A DNA stretch of 64,000 bases from assembly GCA_920105625.2 (NCBI GenBank), contig OV050032.1, forward strand, positions 103,276,542-103,340,541. The letters run 5' to 3'. The position numbers and the translations under genes were made by a program. Under the pieces are notes generated by a model. It was not told where the DNA came from and ran no database searches. It saw nothing but the letters and a program-made list of their open reading frames with translations. Shown piece by piece: positions 34,501 to 48,010 of the stretch. This stretch comes from Clusia tigrina. Lineage: Eukaryota > Arthropoda > Insecta > Diptera > Clusiidae. Each line of letters opens with the position of its first letter. The first letter of the stretch is position 1.

Positions 34501-37500
34501 GCTCGAGTACTTTATTGTTTCAAAATTTCAAGGTTTTATGACGCTCCAGTAAAAAGTTACAAGCATTTGTGTGTTGCAAACTTTGATAGGTGTAGGACGT
34601 ACCATATAGAAGTTAGGACCATTTGAAGTTTTATCAGTGTTTGATTTGGGACTCTAGGGTAGCATAGCTTTGAGCGATGGCTTAAATTGACAAGAGTCTC
34701 GGGTACTTCATTGTTACAAAATTTCAAGGTTTTATGACGCTCCAGTAAAAAGTTACAAGCATTTGTGTGTTGCAAACTTTGATAGGTGTAGGACGTACCG
34801 TAAAGAAGTTAGGGCCATTTGAAGTTTTATCAGTGTTTGATTTGGGACTCTAGGGTAGCATAGCTTTGAGCGATGACTTAAATTGACAAGAGTCTCGGGT
34901 ACTTCATTGTTACAAAATTTCAAGGTTTTATGACGCTCCAGTAAAAAGCTACAAGCATTTGTATGTTGCAAACTTTGATAAGTGTAGGACGTACCGTATA
35001 GAAGTTAGGGCCATTTGAAGTTTTATCAGTGTTTGATTTGGGACTCTAAGATAGCATAGCTTTGAGCGATGGCTTAAATTGACAAGAGGCTCGAGTACTT
35101 TATTGTTTCAAAATTTCAAGGTTTTATGACGCTCCAGTAAAAATTACATGCATTTGTATGTTGCAAATTTTGATAGGTGTAGGACGTAACGTATAGAAGT
35201 TAGAGCCATTTGAAGTTTTATCAGTGTTTGATTTGGGACACAATGGTAGCATACCTTTGAGCGATAGCTTAAATTGACAACAGGCTCGGGTACTTCATTG
35301 TTACAAAATTTCAAGGTTTTATGACGCTCCAGTAAAAAGTTACAAGCAAACAAGTATGTTGCAAACTTTGATAGGTGTAGGACGTACCGTATAGAAGTTA
35401 GGGCCATTTGAAGGTTTATCAGTGTTTGATTTGGGACTCTAGGGTAGCATAGCTTTGAACGATGGCTTAAATTGACAAGAGGCTCGAGTACTTTATTGTT
35501 TCAAAATTTCAAGGTTTTATGACGCTCCAGTAAAAAGTTACAAGCATTTGTGTGTTGCAAACTTTGATAGGTGTAGGACGTACCATATAGAAGTTAGGGC
35601 CATTTGAAGTTTTATCAGTGTTTGATTTGGGACTCTAGGGTAGCTTAGCTTTGAGCGATGGCTTAAATTGACAAGAGTCTCGGGTACTTCATTGTTACAA
35701 AATTTCAAGGTTTTATGACGCACCAGTAAAAAGTTACAAGCATTTGTGTGTTGCAAACTTTGATAGGTGTGGGACGTACCGTAAAGAAGTTAGGGGCGTT
35801 TGAAGTTTTATCAGTGTTTGATTTGGGACTCTAGGGTAGCATAGCTTTGAGCGATAGCTTAAATTGACTAGAGGCTCGAGTACTTGATTGTTACAAAATT
35901 TCAAGGTTTTATGACGCTCCAGTAAAAAGTTACAAGCATTTGTATGTTGCAAACTTTGATAGTTGTAGGACGTACCGTAAAGAAGTTAGGGGCGTTTGAA
36001 GTTTTATCAGTGTTTGATGTGGGACTCAAGGGTAGCATAGCTTTGAGCGATGGCTTAAATTGACAAGAGGCTCGAGTACTTCATTGTTACAAAATTTCAA
36101 GAATTTATGACGCTCCAGTAAAAAGTTACAAGCATTTGTGTGTTGCAAACTTTGATAGGTGTAGGACGTAACATATAGAAGTTAGGGCCATTTGAAGTTT
36201 TATCAGTGTTTGATTTGGGACTCTAGGGTAGCATAGCTTTGAGCGATGGCTTAAATTGACAAGAGTCTCGGGTACTTCATTGTTACAAAATTTCAAGGTT
36301 TTATGACGCTCCAGTAAAAAGCTACAAGCATTTGTATGTTGCAAACTTTGATAAGTGTAGGACGTACCGTATAGAAGTTAGGGCCATTTGAAGTTTTATC
36401 AGTGTTTGATTTGGGACTCTAAGATAGCATAGCTTTGAGCGATGGCTTAAATTGACAAGAGGCTCGAGTACTGTATTGTTTCAAAATTTCAAGGTTTTAT
36501 GACGCTCCAGTAAAAATTACATGCATTTGTATGTTGCAAATTTTGATAGGTGTAGGACGTAACGTATAGAAGTTAGAGCCATTTGAAGTTTTATCAGTGT
36601 TTGATTTGGGACACAATGGTAGCATACCTTTGAGCGATAGCTTAAATTGACAACAGGCTCGGGTACTTCATTGTTACAAAATTTCAAGGTTTTATGACGC
36701 TCCAGTAAAAAGTTACAAGCAAACAAGTATGTTGCAAACTTTGATAGGTGTAGGACGTACCGTATAGAAGTTAGGGCCATTTGAAGGTTTATCAGTGTTT
36801 GATTTGGGACTCTAGGGTAGCATAGCTTTGAACGATGGCTTAAATTGACAAGAGGCTCGAGTACTTTATTGTTTCAAAATTTGAAGGTTTTATGACGCTC
36901 CAGTAAAAAGTTACAAGCATTTGTGTGTTGCAAACTTTGATAGGTGTAGGACGTACCATATAGAAGTTAGGGCCATTTGAAGTTTTATCAGTGTTTGATT
37001 TGGGACTCTAGGGTAGCTTAGCTTTGAGCGATGGCTTAAATTGACAAGAGTCTCGGGTACTTCATTGTTACAAAATTTCAAGGTTTTATGACGCTCCAGT
37101 AAAAAGTTACAAGCATTTGAATGTTGCCAACTTTGATAGGTGTAGGACGTACCGTAAAGAAGTTAGGGCCATTTGAAGTTTTATCAGTGTTTGATTTGGG
37201 ACTCTAGGGTAGCATAGCTTTGAGCGATAACTTAAATTGACAAGATGCTCGAGTACTTTATTGTTTCAAAATTTCAAGGTTTTATGACGCTCCAGTAAAA
37301 AGTTACAAGCATTTGTGTGTTGCAAACTTTGATAGGTGTAGGACGTACCGTATAGAAGTTAGGGCCATTTGAAGTTTTATCAGTGTTTGATTTGGGACAC
37401 AATGGTAGCATACCTTTGAGCGATAGCTTAAATTGACAACAGGCTCGGGTACTTCATTGTTACAAAATTTCAAGGTTTTATGACGCTCCAGTAAAAAGTT

Positions 37501-39868
37501 ACAAGCAAACAAGTATGTTGCAAACTTTGATAGGTGTAGGACGTGCCGTAAAGAAGTTAGGGCCATTTGAAGTTTTATCAGTGTTTGATTTGGGACTCTA
37601 GGGTAGCATAGTTTTGAGCGATGGCTTAAATTGACAAGAGGCTCGAGTACTTTATTGTTTCAAAATTGCAAGGTTTTATGACGCTCCAGTAAAAAGTTAC
37701 AAGCATTTTAATGTTGCCAACTTTGATAGGTGTAGGACGTACCGTAAAGAAGTTAGGGGCGTTTGAAGTTTTATCAGTGTTTGATTTGGGACTCAAGGGT
37801 AGCATAGCTGTGAGCGATAGCTTAAATTGACAAGAGGCTCGGGTACTTCATTTTTACAAAATTTAAAGGTTTTATGACGCTCCAGTAAAAAGTTACAAGC
37901 ATTTGTGTGTTGCAAACTTTGATAGGTGTAGGACGTACCATATAGAAGTTAGGGCCATTTGAAGTTTTATCAGTGTTTGATTTGGGACTCTAGGGTAGCT
38001 TAGCTTTGAGCGATGGCTTAAATTGACAAGAGTCTCGGGTACTTCATTGTTACAAAATTTCAAGGTTTTATGACGCTCCAGTAAAAAGTTACAAGCATTT
38101 GAATGTTGCCAACTTTGATAGGTGTAGGACGTACCGTAAAGAAGTTAGGGCCATTTGAAGTTTTATCAGTGTTTGATTTGGGACTCTAGGGTAGCATAGC
38201 TTTGAGCGATAACTTAAATTGACAAGATGCTCGAGTACTTTATTGTTTCAAAATTTCAAGGTTTTATGACGCTCCAGTAAAAAGTTACAAGCATTTGTGT
38301 GTTGCAAACTTTGATAGGTGTAGGACGTACCGTATAGAAGTTAGGGCCATTTGAAGTTTTATCAGTGTTTGATTTGGGACACAATGGTAGCATACCTTTG
38401 AGCGATAGCTTAAATTGACAACAGGCTCGGGTACTTCATTGTTACAAAATTTCAAGGTTTTATGACGCTCCAGTAAAAAGTTACAAGCAAACAAGTATGT
38501 TGCAAACTTTGATAGGTGTAGGACGTGCCGTAAAGAAGTTAGGGCCATTTGAAGTTTTATCAGTGTTTGATTTGGGACTCTAGGGTAGCATAGTTTTGAG
38601 CGATGGCTTAAATTGACAAGAGGCTCGAGTACTTTATTGTTTCAAAATTGCAAGGTTTTATGACGCTCCAGTAAAAAGTTACAAGCATTTTAATGTTGCC
38701 AACTTTGATAGGTGTAGGACGTACCGTAAAGAAGTTAGGGGCGTTTGAAGTTTTATCAGTGTTTGATTTGGGACTCAAGGGTAGCATAGCTGTGAGCGAT
38801 AGCTTAAATTGACAAGAGGCTCGGGTACTTCATTTTTACAAAATTTAAAGGTTTTATGACGCTCCAGGAAAAAGTTACAAGCATTTGTATGTTGCAAACT
38901 TTGATAGGTGTAGGACGTACCGTAAAGAAGTTAGGGGCGTTTGAAGTTTTATCAGTGTTTGATTTGGGACTCTAGGGTAGCATAGCTTTGAGCGATAGCT
39001 TAAATTGACTAGAGGCTCGAGTACTTTATTGTTACAAAATTTCAAGGTTTTATGACGCTCCAGTAAAAAGTTACAAGCATTTGTATGTTGCAAACTTTGA
39101 TAGTTGTAGGACGTACCGTAAAGAAGTTAGGGGCGTTTGAAGTTTTATCAGTGTTTGATGTGGGACTCAAGGGTAGCATAGCTTTGAGCGATGGCTTAAA
39201 TTGACAAGAGGCTCGAGTACTTCATTGTTACAAAATTTCAAGAATTTATGACGCTCCAGTAAAAAGTTACAAGCATTTGTGTGTTGCAAACTTTGATAGG
39301 TGTAGGACGTAACATATAGAAGTTAGGGCCATTTGAAGTTTTATCAGTGTTTGATTTGGGACTCTAGGGTAGCATAGCTTTGAGCGATGGCTTAAATTGA
39401 CAAGAGTCTCGGGTACTTCATTGTTACAAAATTTCAAGGTTTTATAACGCTCCAGTAAAAAGCTACAAGCATTTGTATGTTGCAAACTTTGATAAGTGTA
39501 GGACGTACCGTATAGAAGTTAGGGCCATTTGAAGTTTTATCAGTGTTTGATTTGGGACTCTAAGATAGCATAGCTTTGAGCGATGGCTTAAATTGACAAG
39601 AGGCTCGAGTACTTTATTGTTTCAAAATTTCAAGGTTTTATGACGCTCCAGTAAAAATTACAAGCATTTGTATGTTGCAAATTTTGATAGGTGTAGGACG
39701 TAACGTATAGAAGTTAGAGCCATTTGAAGTTTTATCAGTGTTTGATTTGGGACACAATGGTAGCATACCTTTGAGCGATAGCTTAAATTGACAACAGGCT
39801 CGGGTACTTCATTGTTACAAAATTTCAAGGTTTTATGACGCTCCAGTAAAAAGTTACAAGCAAACAAG
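29855..39868 (+). repeat. Family of 198-bp monomers with GCAAACAAG
   Basis: Eight monomers replace GCATTTGTATG by GCAAACAAGTATG, a net gain of two bases. They lie at 29855, 32012, 33385, 35346, 36719, 37505, 38487 and 39860, and I saw none outside this 10-kb interval. The unusual change therefore arose once and spread only by the local block duplications, making it a clean lineage marker for blocks U and V. In seven of the eight the same monomer starts with GACAACAGG. The exception is 29855, whose left part lies in the conversion-like patch. Confidence 0.9.
36890..38853 (+). repeat. 982-bp tandem duplication (five monomers) inside block V
   Basis: Monomers starting at 37043 recur at 38025. 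Both copies contain TAGCTTAGC upstream, the CTCGGG/GAATG monomer, GATGCTCGAG, GACACAATGG with ATACCTTTG, GACAACAGG, the 198-bp GCAAACAAG monomer (37505 and 38487), the rare GACGTGCCG, TTCAAAATTGCAAGG with TTTTAATG, and AGCTGTGAGC. Block U has this segment once (about 31.4-32.4 kb), so the duplication arose after the U/V duplication. The lag is 982 rather than 980 because each copy contains the +2 monomer. The left copy ends with CCAGTAAAAAG and the right copy with CCAGGAAAAAG, which localises the junction to the monomer at 37829. Confidence 0.87.
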
Positions 39869-42389
39869 TATGTTGCAAACTTTGATAGGTGTAGGACGTA
39901 CCGTATAGAAGTTAGGGCCATTTGAAGGTTTATCAGTGTTTGATTTGGGACTCTAGGGTAGCATAGCTTTGAACGATGGCTTAAATTGACAAGAGGCTCG
40001 AGTACTTTATTGTTTCAAAATTTCAAGGTTTTATGACGCTCCAGTAAAAAGTTACAAGCATTTGTATGTTGCAAACTTTGATAGGTGTACGACGTACCGT
40101 AAAGAAGTTAGGGGCGTTTGAAGTTTTATCAGTGTTTGATTTGGGACTCAAGGGCAGCACAGCTTTGAGCGATGGCTTAAATTGACAAGAGGCTCGAGTA
40201 ATTTATTGTTTCAAAATTTCAAGGTTTTATGACGCTCCAGTAAAAAGTTACAAGCATTTGTGTGTTGCAAACTTTGATAGGTGTAGGACGTACCATATAG
40301 AAGTTAGGGCCATTTGAAGTTTTATCAGTGTTTGATTTGGGATTCTAGGGTAGCATAGCTTTGAGCGATGGCTTAAATTGACAAGAGTTTAGGGTACTTC
40401 ATTGTTACAAAATTTCAAGGTTTTATGACGCTCCAGTAAAAAGTTACAAGCATTTGTATGTTGCAAACTTTGATAGGTGTAGGACGTACCGTAAAGAAGT
40501 TAGGGCCATTTGAAGTTTTATCAGTGTTTGATTTGGGACTCTAGGGTAGCATAGCTTTGAGCGATAACTTAAATTGACAAGATGCTCGAGTACTTTATTG
40601 TTTCAAAATTTCAAGGTTTTATGACGCTCCAGTAAAAAGTTACAAGCAATTGTGTGTTGCAAACTTTGATAGGTGTAGGACGTACCATATAGAAGTTAGG
40701 GCCATTTGAAGTTTTATCAGTGTTTGATTTGGGACTCTAGGGTAGCATAGCTTTGAGCGATGGCTTAAATTGGCTAGAGGCTCGAGTACTTTATTGTTTC
40801 AAAATTTCAAGGTTTTATGACGCTCCAGTAAAAAGTTAAAAGCATTTGTGTGTTGCAAACTTTGATAGGTGTAGGACGTACCATATAGAAGTTAGGGCCA
40901 TTTAAAGTTTTATCAGTGTTTGATTTGGGACTCTAGGGTAGCATAGCTTTGAGCGATGGCTTAAATTGACAAGAGTCTCGGGTACTTCATTGTTACAAAA
41001 TTTCAAGGTTTTATGACGCACCAGTAAAAAGTTACAAGCATTTGTGTGTTGCAAACTTTGATAGGTGTGGGACGTACCATATAGAAGTTAGGGCCATTTG
41101 AAGTTTTATCAGTGTTTTATTTGGGACTCTAGGGTAGCATAGCTTTGTGCGATGGCATAAATTGACAAGAGGCTCGAGAACTTTATTGTTTCAAAATTTC
41201 AAGGTTTTATGACGCTCCAGTAAAAAGTTACAAGCATTTGTGTGTTGCAAACTTTGATAGGTGTAGGACGTACCATATAGAAGTTAGGACCATTTGAAGT
41301 TTTATCAGTGTTTGATTTGGGACTCTAGGGTAGCATAGCTTTGAGCGATGGCTTAAATTGACAAGAGTCTCGGGTACTTCATTGTTACAAAATTTCAAGG
41401 TTTTATGACGCTCCAGTAAAAAGTTACAAGCATTTGTGTGTTGCAAACTTTGATAGGTGTAGGACGTACCGTAAAGAAGTTAGGGCCATTTGAAGTTTTA
41501 TCAGTGTTTGATTTGGGACTCTAGGGTAGCATAGCTTTGAGCGATAACTTAAATTGACAAGATGCTCGAGTACTTTATTGTTTCAAAATTTCAAGGTTTT
41601 ATGACGCTCCAGTAAAAAGTTACAAGCATTTGTATGTTGCAAACTTTGATAGGTGTAGGACGTACCGTAAAGAAGTTAGGGCCATTTGAAGTTTTATCAG
41701 TGTTTAATTTGGGACTCTAGGGTAGCATAGCTTTGAGCGATGGCTTAAATTGACAAGAGGCTCGAGTACTTTATTGTTTCAAAATTTCAAGGTTTTATGA
41801 CGCTCCAGTAAAAAGTTACAAGCATTTGTGTGTTGCAAACTTTGATAGGTGTAGGACGTACCGTAAAGAAGTTAGGGCCATTTGAAGTTTTATCAGTGTT
41901 TGATTTGGGACTCTAGGGTAGCATAGCTTTGAGCGATAACTTAAATTGACAAGAGGCTCGAGTACTTTATTGTTTCAAAATTTCAAGGTTTTATGACGCT
42001 CCAGTAAAAAGTTACAAGCATTTGTGTGTTGCAAACTTTGATAGGTGTAGGACGTACCATATAGAAGTTAGCGCCATTTGAAGTTTTATCAGTGTTTGAT
42101 TTGGGACTCTAGGGTAGCATAGCTTTGAGCGATGGCTTAAATTGACAAGAGTCTCGGGTACTTCATTGTTACAAAATTTCAAGGTTTTATGACGCTCCAG
42201 TAAAAAGTTACAAGCATTTGTATGTTGGAACCTTTGATAGGTGTAGGACGTACCGTAAAGAAGTTAGGGCCATTTGAAGTTTTATCAGTGTTTGATTTGG
42301 GACTCTAGGGTAGCATAGCTTTGAGCGATGGCTTAAATTGACAAGAGGCTCGAGTACTTTATTGTTTCAAAATTTCAAGGTTTTATGAC

Positions 42390-45300
42390 GCTCCAGTAAA
42401 AAGTTACAAGCATTTTAATGTTGCCAACTTTGATAGGTGTAGGACGTACCGTATAGAAGTTAGGGGCGTTTGAAGTTTTATCAGTGTTTGATTTGGGACT
42501 CAAGGGTAGCATAGCTTTGAGCGATAGCTTAAATTGACAAGAGGCTCGGGTACTTCATTTTTACAAAATTTCAAGGTTTTATGACGCTCCAGTAAAAAGT
42601 TACAAGCATTTGTATGTTGCAAACTTTGATAGTTGTAGGACGTACCGTAAAGAAGTTAGGGGCGTTTGAAGTTTTATCAGTGTTTGATGTGGGACTCAAG
42701 GGTAGCATAGCTTTGAGCGATGGCTTAAATTGACAAGAGGCTCGGGTACTTCATTGTTACAAAATTTCAAGAATTTATGACGCTCCAGTAAAAAGTTACA
42801 AGCATTTGTGTGTTGCAAACTTTGATAGGTGTAGGACGTAACCTATAGAAGTTAGGGCCATTTGAAGTTTTATCAGTGTTTGATTTGGGACTCTAGGGTA
42901 GCATAGCTTTGAGCGATGGCTTAAATTGACAAGAGTCTCGGGTACTTCATTGTTACAAAATTTCAAGGTTTTATGACGCTCCAGTAAAAAGCTACAAGCA
43001 TTTGTATGTTGCAAACTTTGATAGGTGTAGGACGTACCGTATAGAAGTTAGGGCCATTTGAAGTTTTATCAGTGTTTGATTTGGGACTCTAGGGTAGCAT
43101 AGCTTTGAGCGATGGCTTAAATTGACAAGAGGCTCGAGTACTTTATTGTTTCAAAATTTCAAGGTTTTATGACGCTCCAGTAAAAATTACAAGCATTTGT
43201 ATGTTGCAAATTTTGATAGGTGTAGGAAGTAACGTATAGAAGTTAGAGCCATTTGAAGTTTTATCAGTGTTTGATTTGGGACACAATCGTAGCATAGCTT
43301 TGAGCGATAGCTTAAATTGACAACAGGCTCGGGTACTTCATTGTTACAAAATGTCAAGGTTTTATGACGCTCCAGTAAAAAGTTACAAGAATTTGTATGT
43401 TGCAAACTTTGATAGGTGTAGGACGTACCGTATAGAAGTTAGGGCCATTTGAAGGTTTATCAGTGTTTGATTTGGGACTCTAGGGTAGCATAGCTTTGAA
43501 CGATGGCTTAAATTGACAAGAGGCTCGAGTACTTTATTGTTTCAAAATTTCAAGGTTTTATGACGCTCCAGTAAAAAGTTACAAGCTATTGTATGTTGCA
43601 CACTTTGATAGGTGTAGGACGTACCGTATTGAAGTTAGAGCCATTTGAAGTTTTATCAGTGTTTGATTTGGGACTCTAGGGTAGCATAGCTTTGAGCGAA
43701 GGCTTAAATTGACAAGAGGCTCGAGTACTTTATTGTTTCAAAATTTCAAGGTTTTATGACGCTCCAGTAAAAAGTTACAAGCATTTGTGTGTTGCAAACT
43801 TTGATAGGTGCAGGACGTACCGTAAAGAAGTTAGGGCCATTTTAAGGTTTATCAGTGTTTGATTTGGGACTCTAGGGTAGCATAGCTTTGAGCGATAACT
43901 TAAATTGACAAGAGGCTCGAGTACTTTATTGTTTCAAAATTTCAAGGTTTTATGACGCTCCAGTAAAAAGTTACAAGCATTTGTGTGTTGCAAACTTTGA
44001 TAGGTGTAGGACGTACCATAAAGAAGTTAGGGCCATTTGAAGTTTTATCAGTGTTTGATTTGGGACTCTAGGGTAGCATAGCTTTGAGCGATGGCTTAAA
44101 TTGACAAGAGTCTCGGGTACTTCATTGTTACAAAATTTCAAGGTTTTATGACCCTCCAGCAAAAAGTTACAAGCATTTGTATGTTGGAACCTTTGATAGG
44201 TGTAGGACGTACCATAAAGAAGTTAGGGCCATTTGAAGTTTTATCAGTGTTTGATTTGGGACTCTAGGGTAGCATAGCTTTGAGCGATGGCTTAAATTGA
44301 CAAGAGGCTCGAGTACTTTATTGTTACAAAATTTCAAGGTTTTATGACGCTCCAGTAAAAAGTTAAAAGCATTTTAATGTTGCCAACTTTGATAGGTGTA
44401 GGACGTACCGTATAGAAGTTAGGGGCGTTTGAAGTTTTATCAGTGTTTGATTTGGGACTCAAGGGTAGCATAGCTTTGAGCGATAGCTTAAATTGACAAG
44501 AGGCTCGGGTACTTCATTTTTACAAAATTTCAAGGTTTTATGACGCTCCAGTAAAAAGTTACAAGCATTTTAATGTTGCCAACTTTGATAGGTGTAGGAC
44601 GTACCGTATAGAAGTTAGGGGCGTTTGAAGTTTTATCAGTGTTTGATTTGGGACTCAAGGGTAGCATAGCTTTGAGCGATAGCTTAAATTGACAAGAGGC
44701 TCGGGTACTTCATTTTTACAAAATTTCAAGGTTTTATGACGCTCCAGTAAAAAGTTACAAGCATTTGTATGTTGCAAACTTTGATAGTTGTAGGACGTAC
44801 CGTAAAGAAGTTAGGGGCGTTTGAAGTTTTATCAGTGTTTGATGTGGGACTCAAGGGTAGCATAGCTTTGAGCGATGGCTTAAATTGACAAGAGGCTCGG
44901 GTACTTCATTGTTACAAAATTTCAAGAATTTATGACGCTCCAGTAAAAAGTTACAAGCATTTGTGTGTTGCAAACTTTGATAGGTGTAGGACGTAACATA
45001 TAGAAGTTAGGGCCATTTGAAGTTTTATCAGTGTTTGATTTGGGACTCTAGGGTAGCATAGCTTTGAGCGATGGCTTAAATTGACAAGAGTCTCGGGTAC
45101 TTCATTGTTACAAAATTTCAAGGTTTTATGACGCTCCAGTAAAAAGCTACAAGCATTTGTATGTTGCAAACTTTGATAGGTGTAGGACGTACCGTATAGA
45201 AGTTAGGGCCATTTGAAGTTTTATCAGTGTTTGATTTGGGACTCTAGGGTAGCATAGCTTTGAGCGATGGCTTAAATTGACAAGAGGCTCGAGTACTTTA

Positions 45301-48010
45301 TTGTTTCAAAATTTCAAGGTTTTATGACGCTCCAGTAAAAATTACAAGCATTTGTATGTTGCAAATTTTGATAGGTGTAGGAAGTAACGTATAGAAGTTA
45401 GAGCCATTTGAAGTTTTATCAGTGTTTGATTTGGGACACAATCGTAGCATAGCTTTGAGCGATAGCTTAAATTGACAACAGGCTCGGGTACTTCATTGTT
45501 ACAAAATGTCAAGGTTTTATGACGCTCCAGTAAAAAGTTACAAGAATTTGTATGTTGCAAACTTTGATAGGTGTAGGACGTACCGTATAGAAGTTAGGGC
45601 CATTTGAAGGTTTATCAGTGTTTGATTTGGGACTCTAGGGTAGCATAGCTTTGAACGATGGCTTAAATTGACAAGAGGCTCGAGTACTTTATTGTTTCAA
45701 AATTTCAAGGTTTTATGACGCTCCAGTAAAAAGTTACAAGCTATTGTATGTTGCACACTTTGATAGGTGTAGGACGTACCGTATTGAAGTTAGAGCCATT
45801 TGAAGTTTTATCAGTGTTTGATTTGGGACTCTAGGGTAGCATAGCTTTGAGCGAAGGCTTAAATTGACAAGAGGCTCGAGTACTTTATTGTTTCAAAATT
45901 TCAAGGTTTTATGACGCTCCAGTAAAAAGTTACAAGCATTTGTGTGTTGCAAACTTTGATAGGTGCAGGACGTACCGTAAAGAAGTTAGGGCCATTTTAA
46001 GGTTTATCAGTGTTTGATTTGGGACTCTAGGGTAGCATAGCTTTGAGCGATAACTTAAATTGACAAGAGGCTCGAGTACTTTATTGTTTCAAAATTTCAA
46101 GGTTTTATGACGCTCCAGTAAAAAGTTACAAGCATTTGTGTGTTGCAAACTTTGATAGGTGTAGGACGTACCATATAGAAGTTAGCGCCATTTGAAGTTT
46201 TATCAGTGTTTGATTTGGGACTCTAGGGTAGCATAGCTTTGAGCGATGGCTTAAATTGACAAGAGTCTCGGGTACTTCATTGTTACAAAATTTCAAGGTT
46301 TTATGACCCTCCAGCAAAAAGTTACAAGCATTTGTATGTTGGAACCTTTGATAGGTGTAGGACGTACCATAAAGAAGTTAGGGCCATTTGAAGTTTTATC
46401 AGTGTTTGATTTGGGACTCTAGGGTAGCATAGCTTTGAGCGATGGCTTAAATTGACAAGAGGCTCGAGTACTTTATTGTTTCAAAATTTCAAGGTTTTAT
46501 GACGCTCCAGTAAAAAGTTAAAAGCATTTTAATGTTGCCAACTTTGATAGGTGTAGGACGTACCGTATAGAAGTTAGGGGCGTTTGAAGTTTTATCAGTG
46601 TTTGATTTGGGACTCAAGGGTAGCATAGCTTTGAGCGATAGCTTAAATTGACAAGAGGCTCGGGTACTTCATTTTTACAAAATTTCAAGGTTTTATGACG
46701 CTCCAGGAAAAAGTTACAAGCATTTGTATGTTGCAAACTTTGATAGGTGTAGGACGTACCGTAAAGAAGTTAGGGGCGTTGGAAGTTTTATCAGTGTTTG
46801 ATTTGGGACTCTAGGGTAGCATAGCTTTGAGCGATAGCTTAAATTGACTAGAGGCTCGAGTACTTTATTGTTACAAAATTTCAAGGTTTTATGACGCTCC
46901 AGTAAAAAGTTACAAGCATTTGTATGTTGCAAACTTTGATAGTTGTAGGACGTACCGTAAAGAAGTTAGGGGCGTTTGAAGTTTTATCAGTGTTTGATGT
47001 GGGACTCAAGGGTAGCATAGCTTTGAGCGATGGCTTAAATTGACAAGAGGCTCGGGTACTTCATTGTTACAAAATTTCAAGAATTTATGACGCTCCAGTA
47101 AAAAGTTACAAGCATTTGTGTGTTGCAAACTTTGATAGGTGTAGGACGTAACATAGAGAAGTTAGGGCCATTTGAAGTTTTATCAGTGTTTGATTTGGGA
47201 CTCTAGGGTAGCATAGCTTTGAGCGATCGCTTAAATTGACAAGAGTCTCGGGTACTTCATTGTTACAAAATTTCAAGGTTTTATGACGCTCCAGTAAAAA
47301 GCTACAAGCATTTGTATGTTGCAAACTTTGATAGGTGTAGGACGTACCGTATAGAAGTTAGGGCCATTTGAAGTTTTATCAGTGTGTGATTTGGGACTCT
47401 AGGGTAGCATAGCTTTGAGCGATGGCTTAAATTGACAAGAGGCTCGAGTACTTTATTGTTTCAAAATTTCAAGGTTTTATGACGCTCCAGTAAAAATTAC
47501 AAGCATTTGTATGTTGCAAATTTTGATAGGTGTAGGACGTAACGTATAGAAGTTAGAGCCATTTGAAGTTTTATCAGTGTTTGATTTGGGACACAATGGT
47601 AGCATAGTTTTGAGCGATAGCTTAAATTGACAACAGGCTCGGGTACTTCATTGTTACAAAATTTCAAGGTTTTATGACGCTCCAGTAAAAAGTTACAAGC
47701 ATTTGTATGTTGCAAACTTTGATAGGTGTAGGACGTACCGTATAGAAGTTAGGGCCATTTGAAGGTTTATCAGTGTTTGATTTGGGACTCTAGGGTAGCA
47801 TAGCTTTGAACGATGGCTTAAATTGACAAGAGGCTCGAGTACTTTATTGTTTAAAAATTTCAAGGTTTTATGACGCTCCAGTAAAAAGTTACAAGCATTT
47901 GTATGTTGCACACTTTGATAGGTGTAGGACGTACCGTATTGAAGTTAGAGCCATTTGAAGTTTTATCAGTGTTTGATTTGGGACTCTAGGGTAGCAAAGC
48001 TTTGAGCGAT
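42390..48010 (+). repeat. Eleven-monomer unit, two and a half copies, lag 2155
   Basis: Unit copies run from about 42390 to 44545 and 44546 to 46700, with a partial third to about 48010. Marks at lag 2155 are CAAGAATTTATG (42768, 44923, 47078), GTAAAAATTACA (near 43176, 45331, 47486), GACACAATCGTAGC (near 43281 and 45436), AAAATGTCAAGG (near 43350 and 45505), ACAAGCTATTG (near 43582 and 45737), GTTGCACAC with CGTATTGAAG (third copy near 47908), GTGCAGGACG (near 43809 and 45964), ATGACCCTCCAGC (near 44149 and 46304) and GTTGGAACC (near 44184 and 46339). Copies 1 and 2 are nearly identical. Copy 3 differs more (GATCGC, ACATAGAG, no AAAATGTC) and starts with a CCAGGAAAAAG monomer. Confidence 0.87.
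44378..44769 (+). repeat. Single-monomer tandem duplication
   Basis: Two adjacent monomers, 44378-44573 and 44574-44769, share TTTTAATGTTGCC, CGTATAG, GGGGCG, CTCAAGGG, GATAGC, CTCGGG and TTCATTTTTAC. The region corresponding to the first member near 42.4 kb and near 46.5 kb has only one such monomer. This is the smallest step of array growth visible in the window, and it explains why the GTTGGAACC marks at 42.22 and 44.18 kb are 1959 rather than 2155 bp apart. Confidence 0.75.

Larger units (their letters stand above)
29380..41541 (+). repeat. Large block duplication: 28 monomers copied to 34 monomers
   Basis: Block U (about 29380-34870, 5.49 kb) recurs as block V (about 34871-41541). The lag is 5491 bp at first: GATGACTTAAATTG near 29383 and 34874, AATTACATGC near 29651 and 35142, GACGCACCAG near 30226 and 35717. 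It becomes 5493 after a 198-bp monomer in V, then 6475 after an internal 982-bp duplication in V (GGGCAGCACAGC near 33678 and 40153), and finally 6671 after one extra monomer in V near 40.2 kb (GTGCGATGGCATAAATTG near 34476 and 41147). The copies are very similar, implying a recent event or an assembly artefact. Ends are approximate to about 60 bp. Confidence 0.85.

Noticed and set aside
42221..42240. CENP-B-box-like GTTGGAAC in a few monomers (also near 25556, 44184 and 46339)
   Set aside because: Only the central bases resemble the box. The required CpG-containing ends (TTCG and CGGG) are missing, and the motif is limited to a handful of variant monomers.
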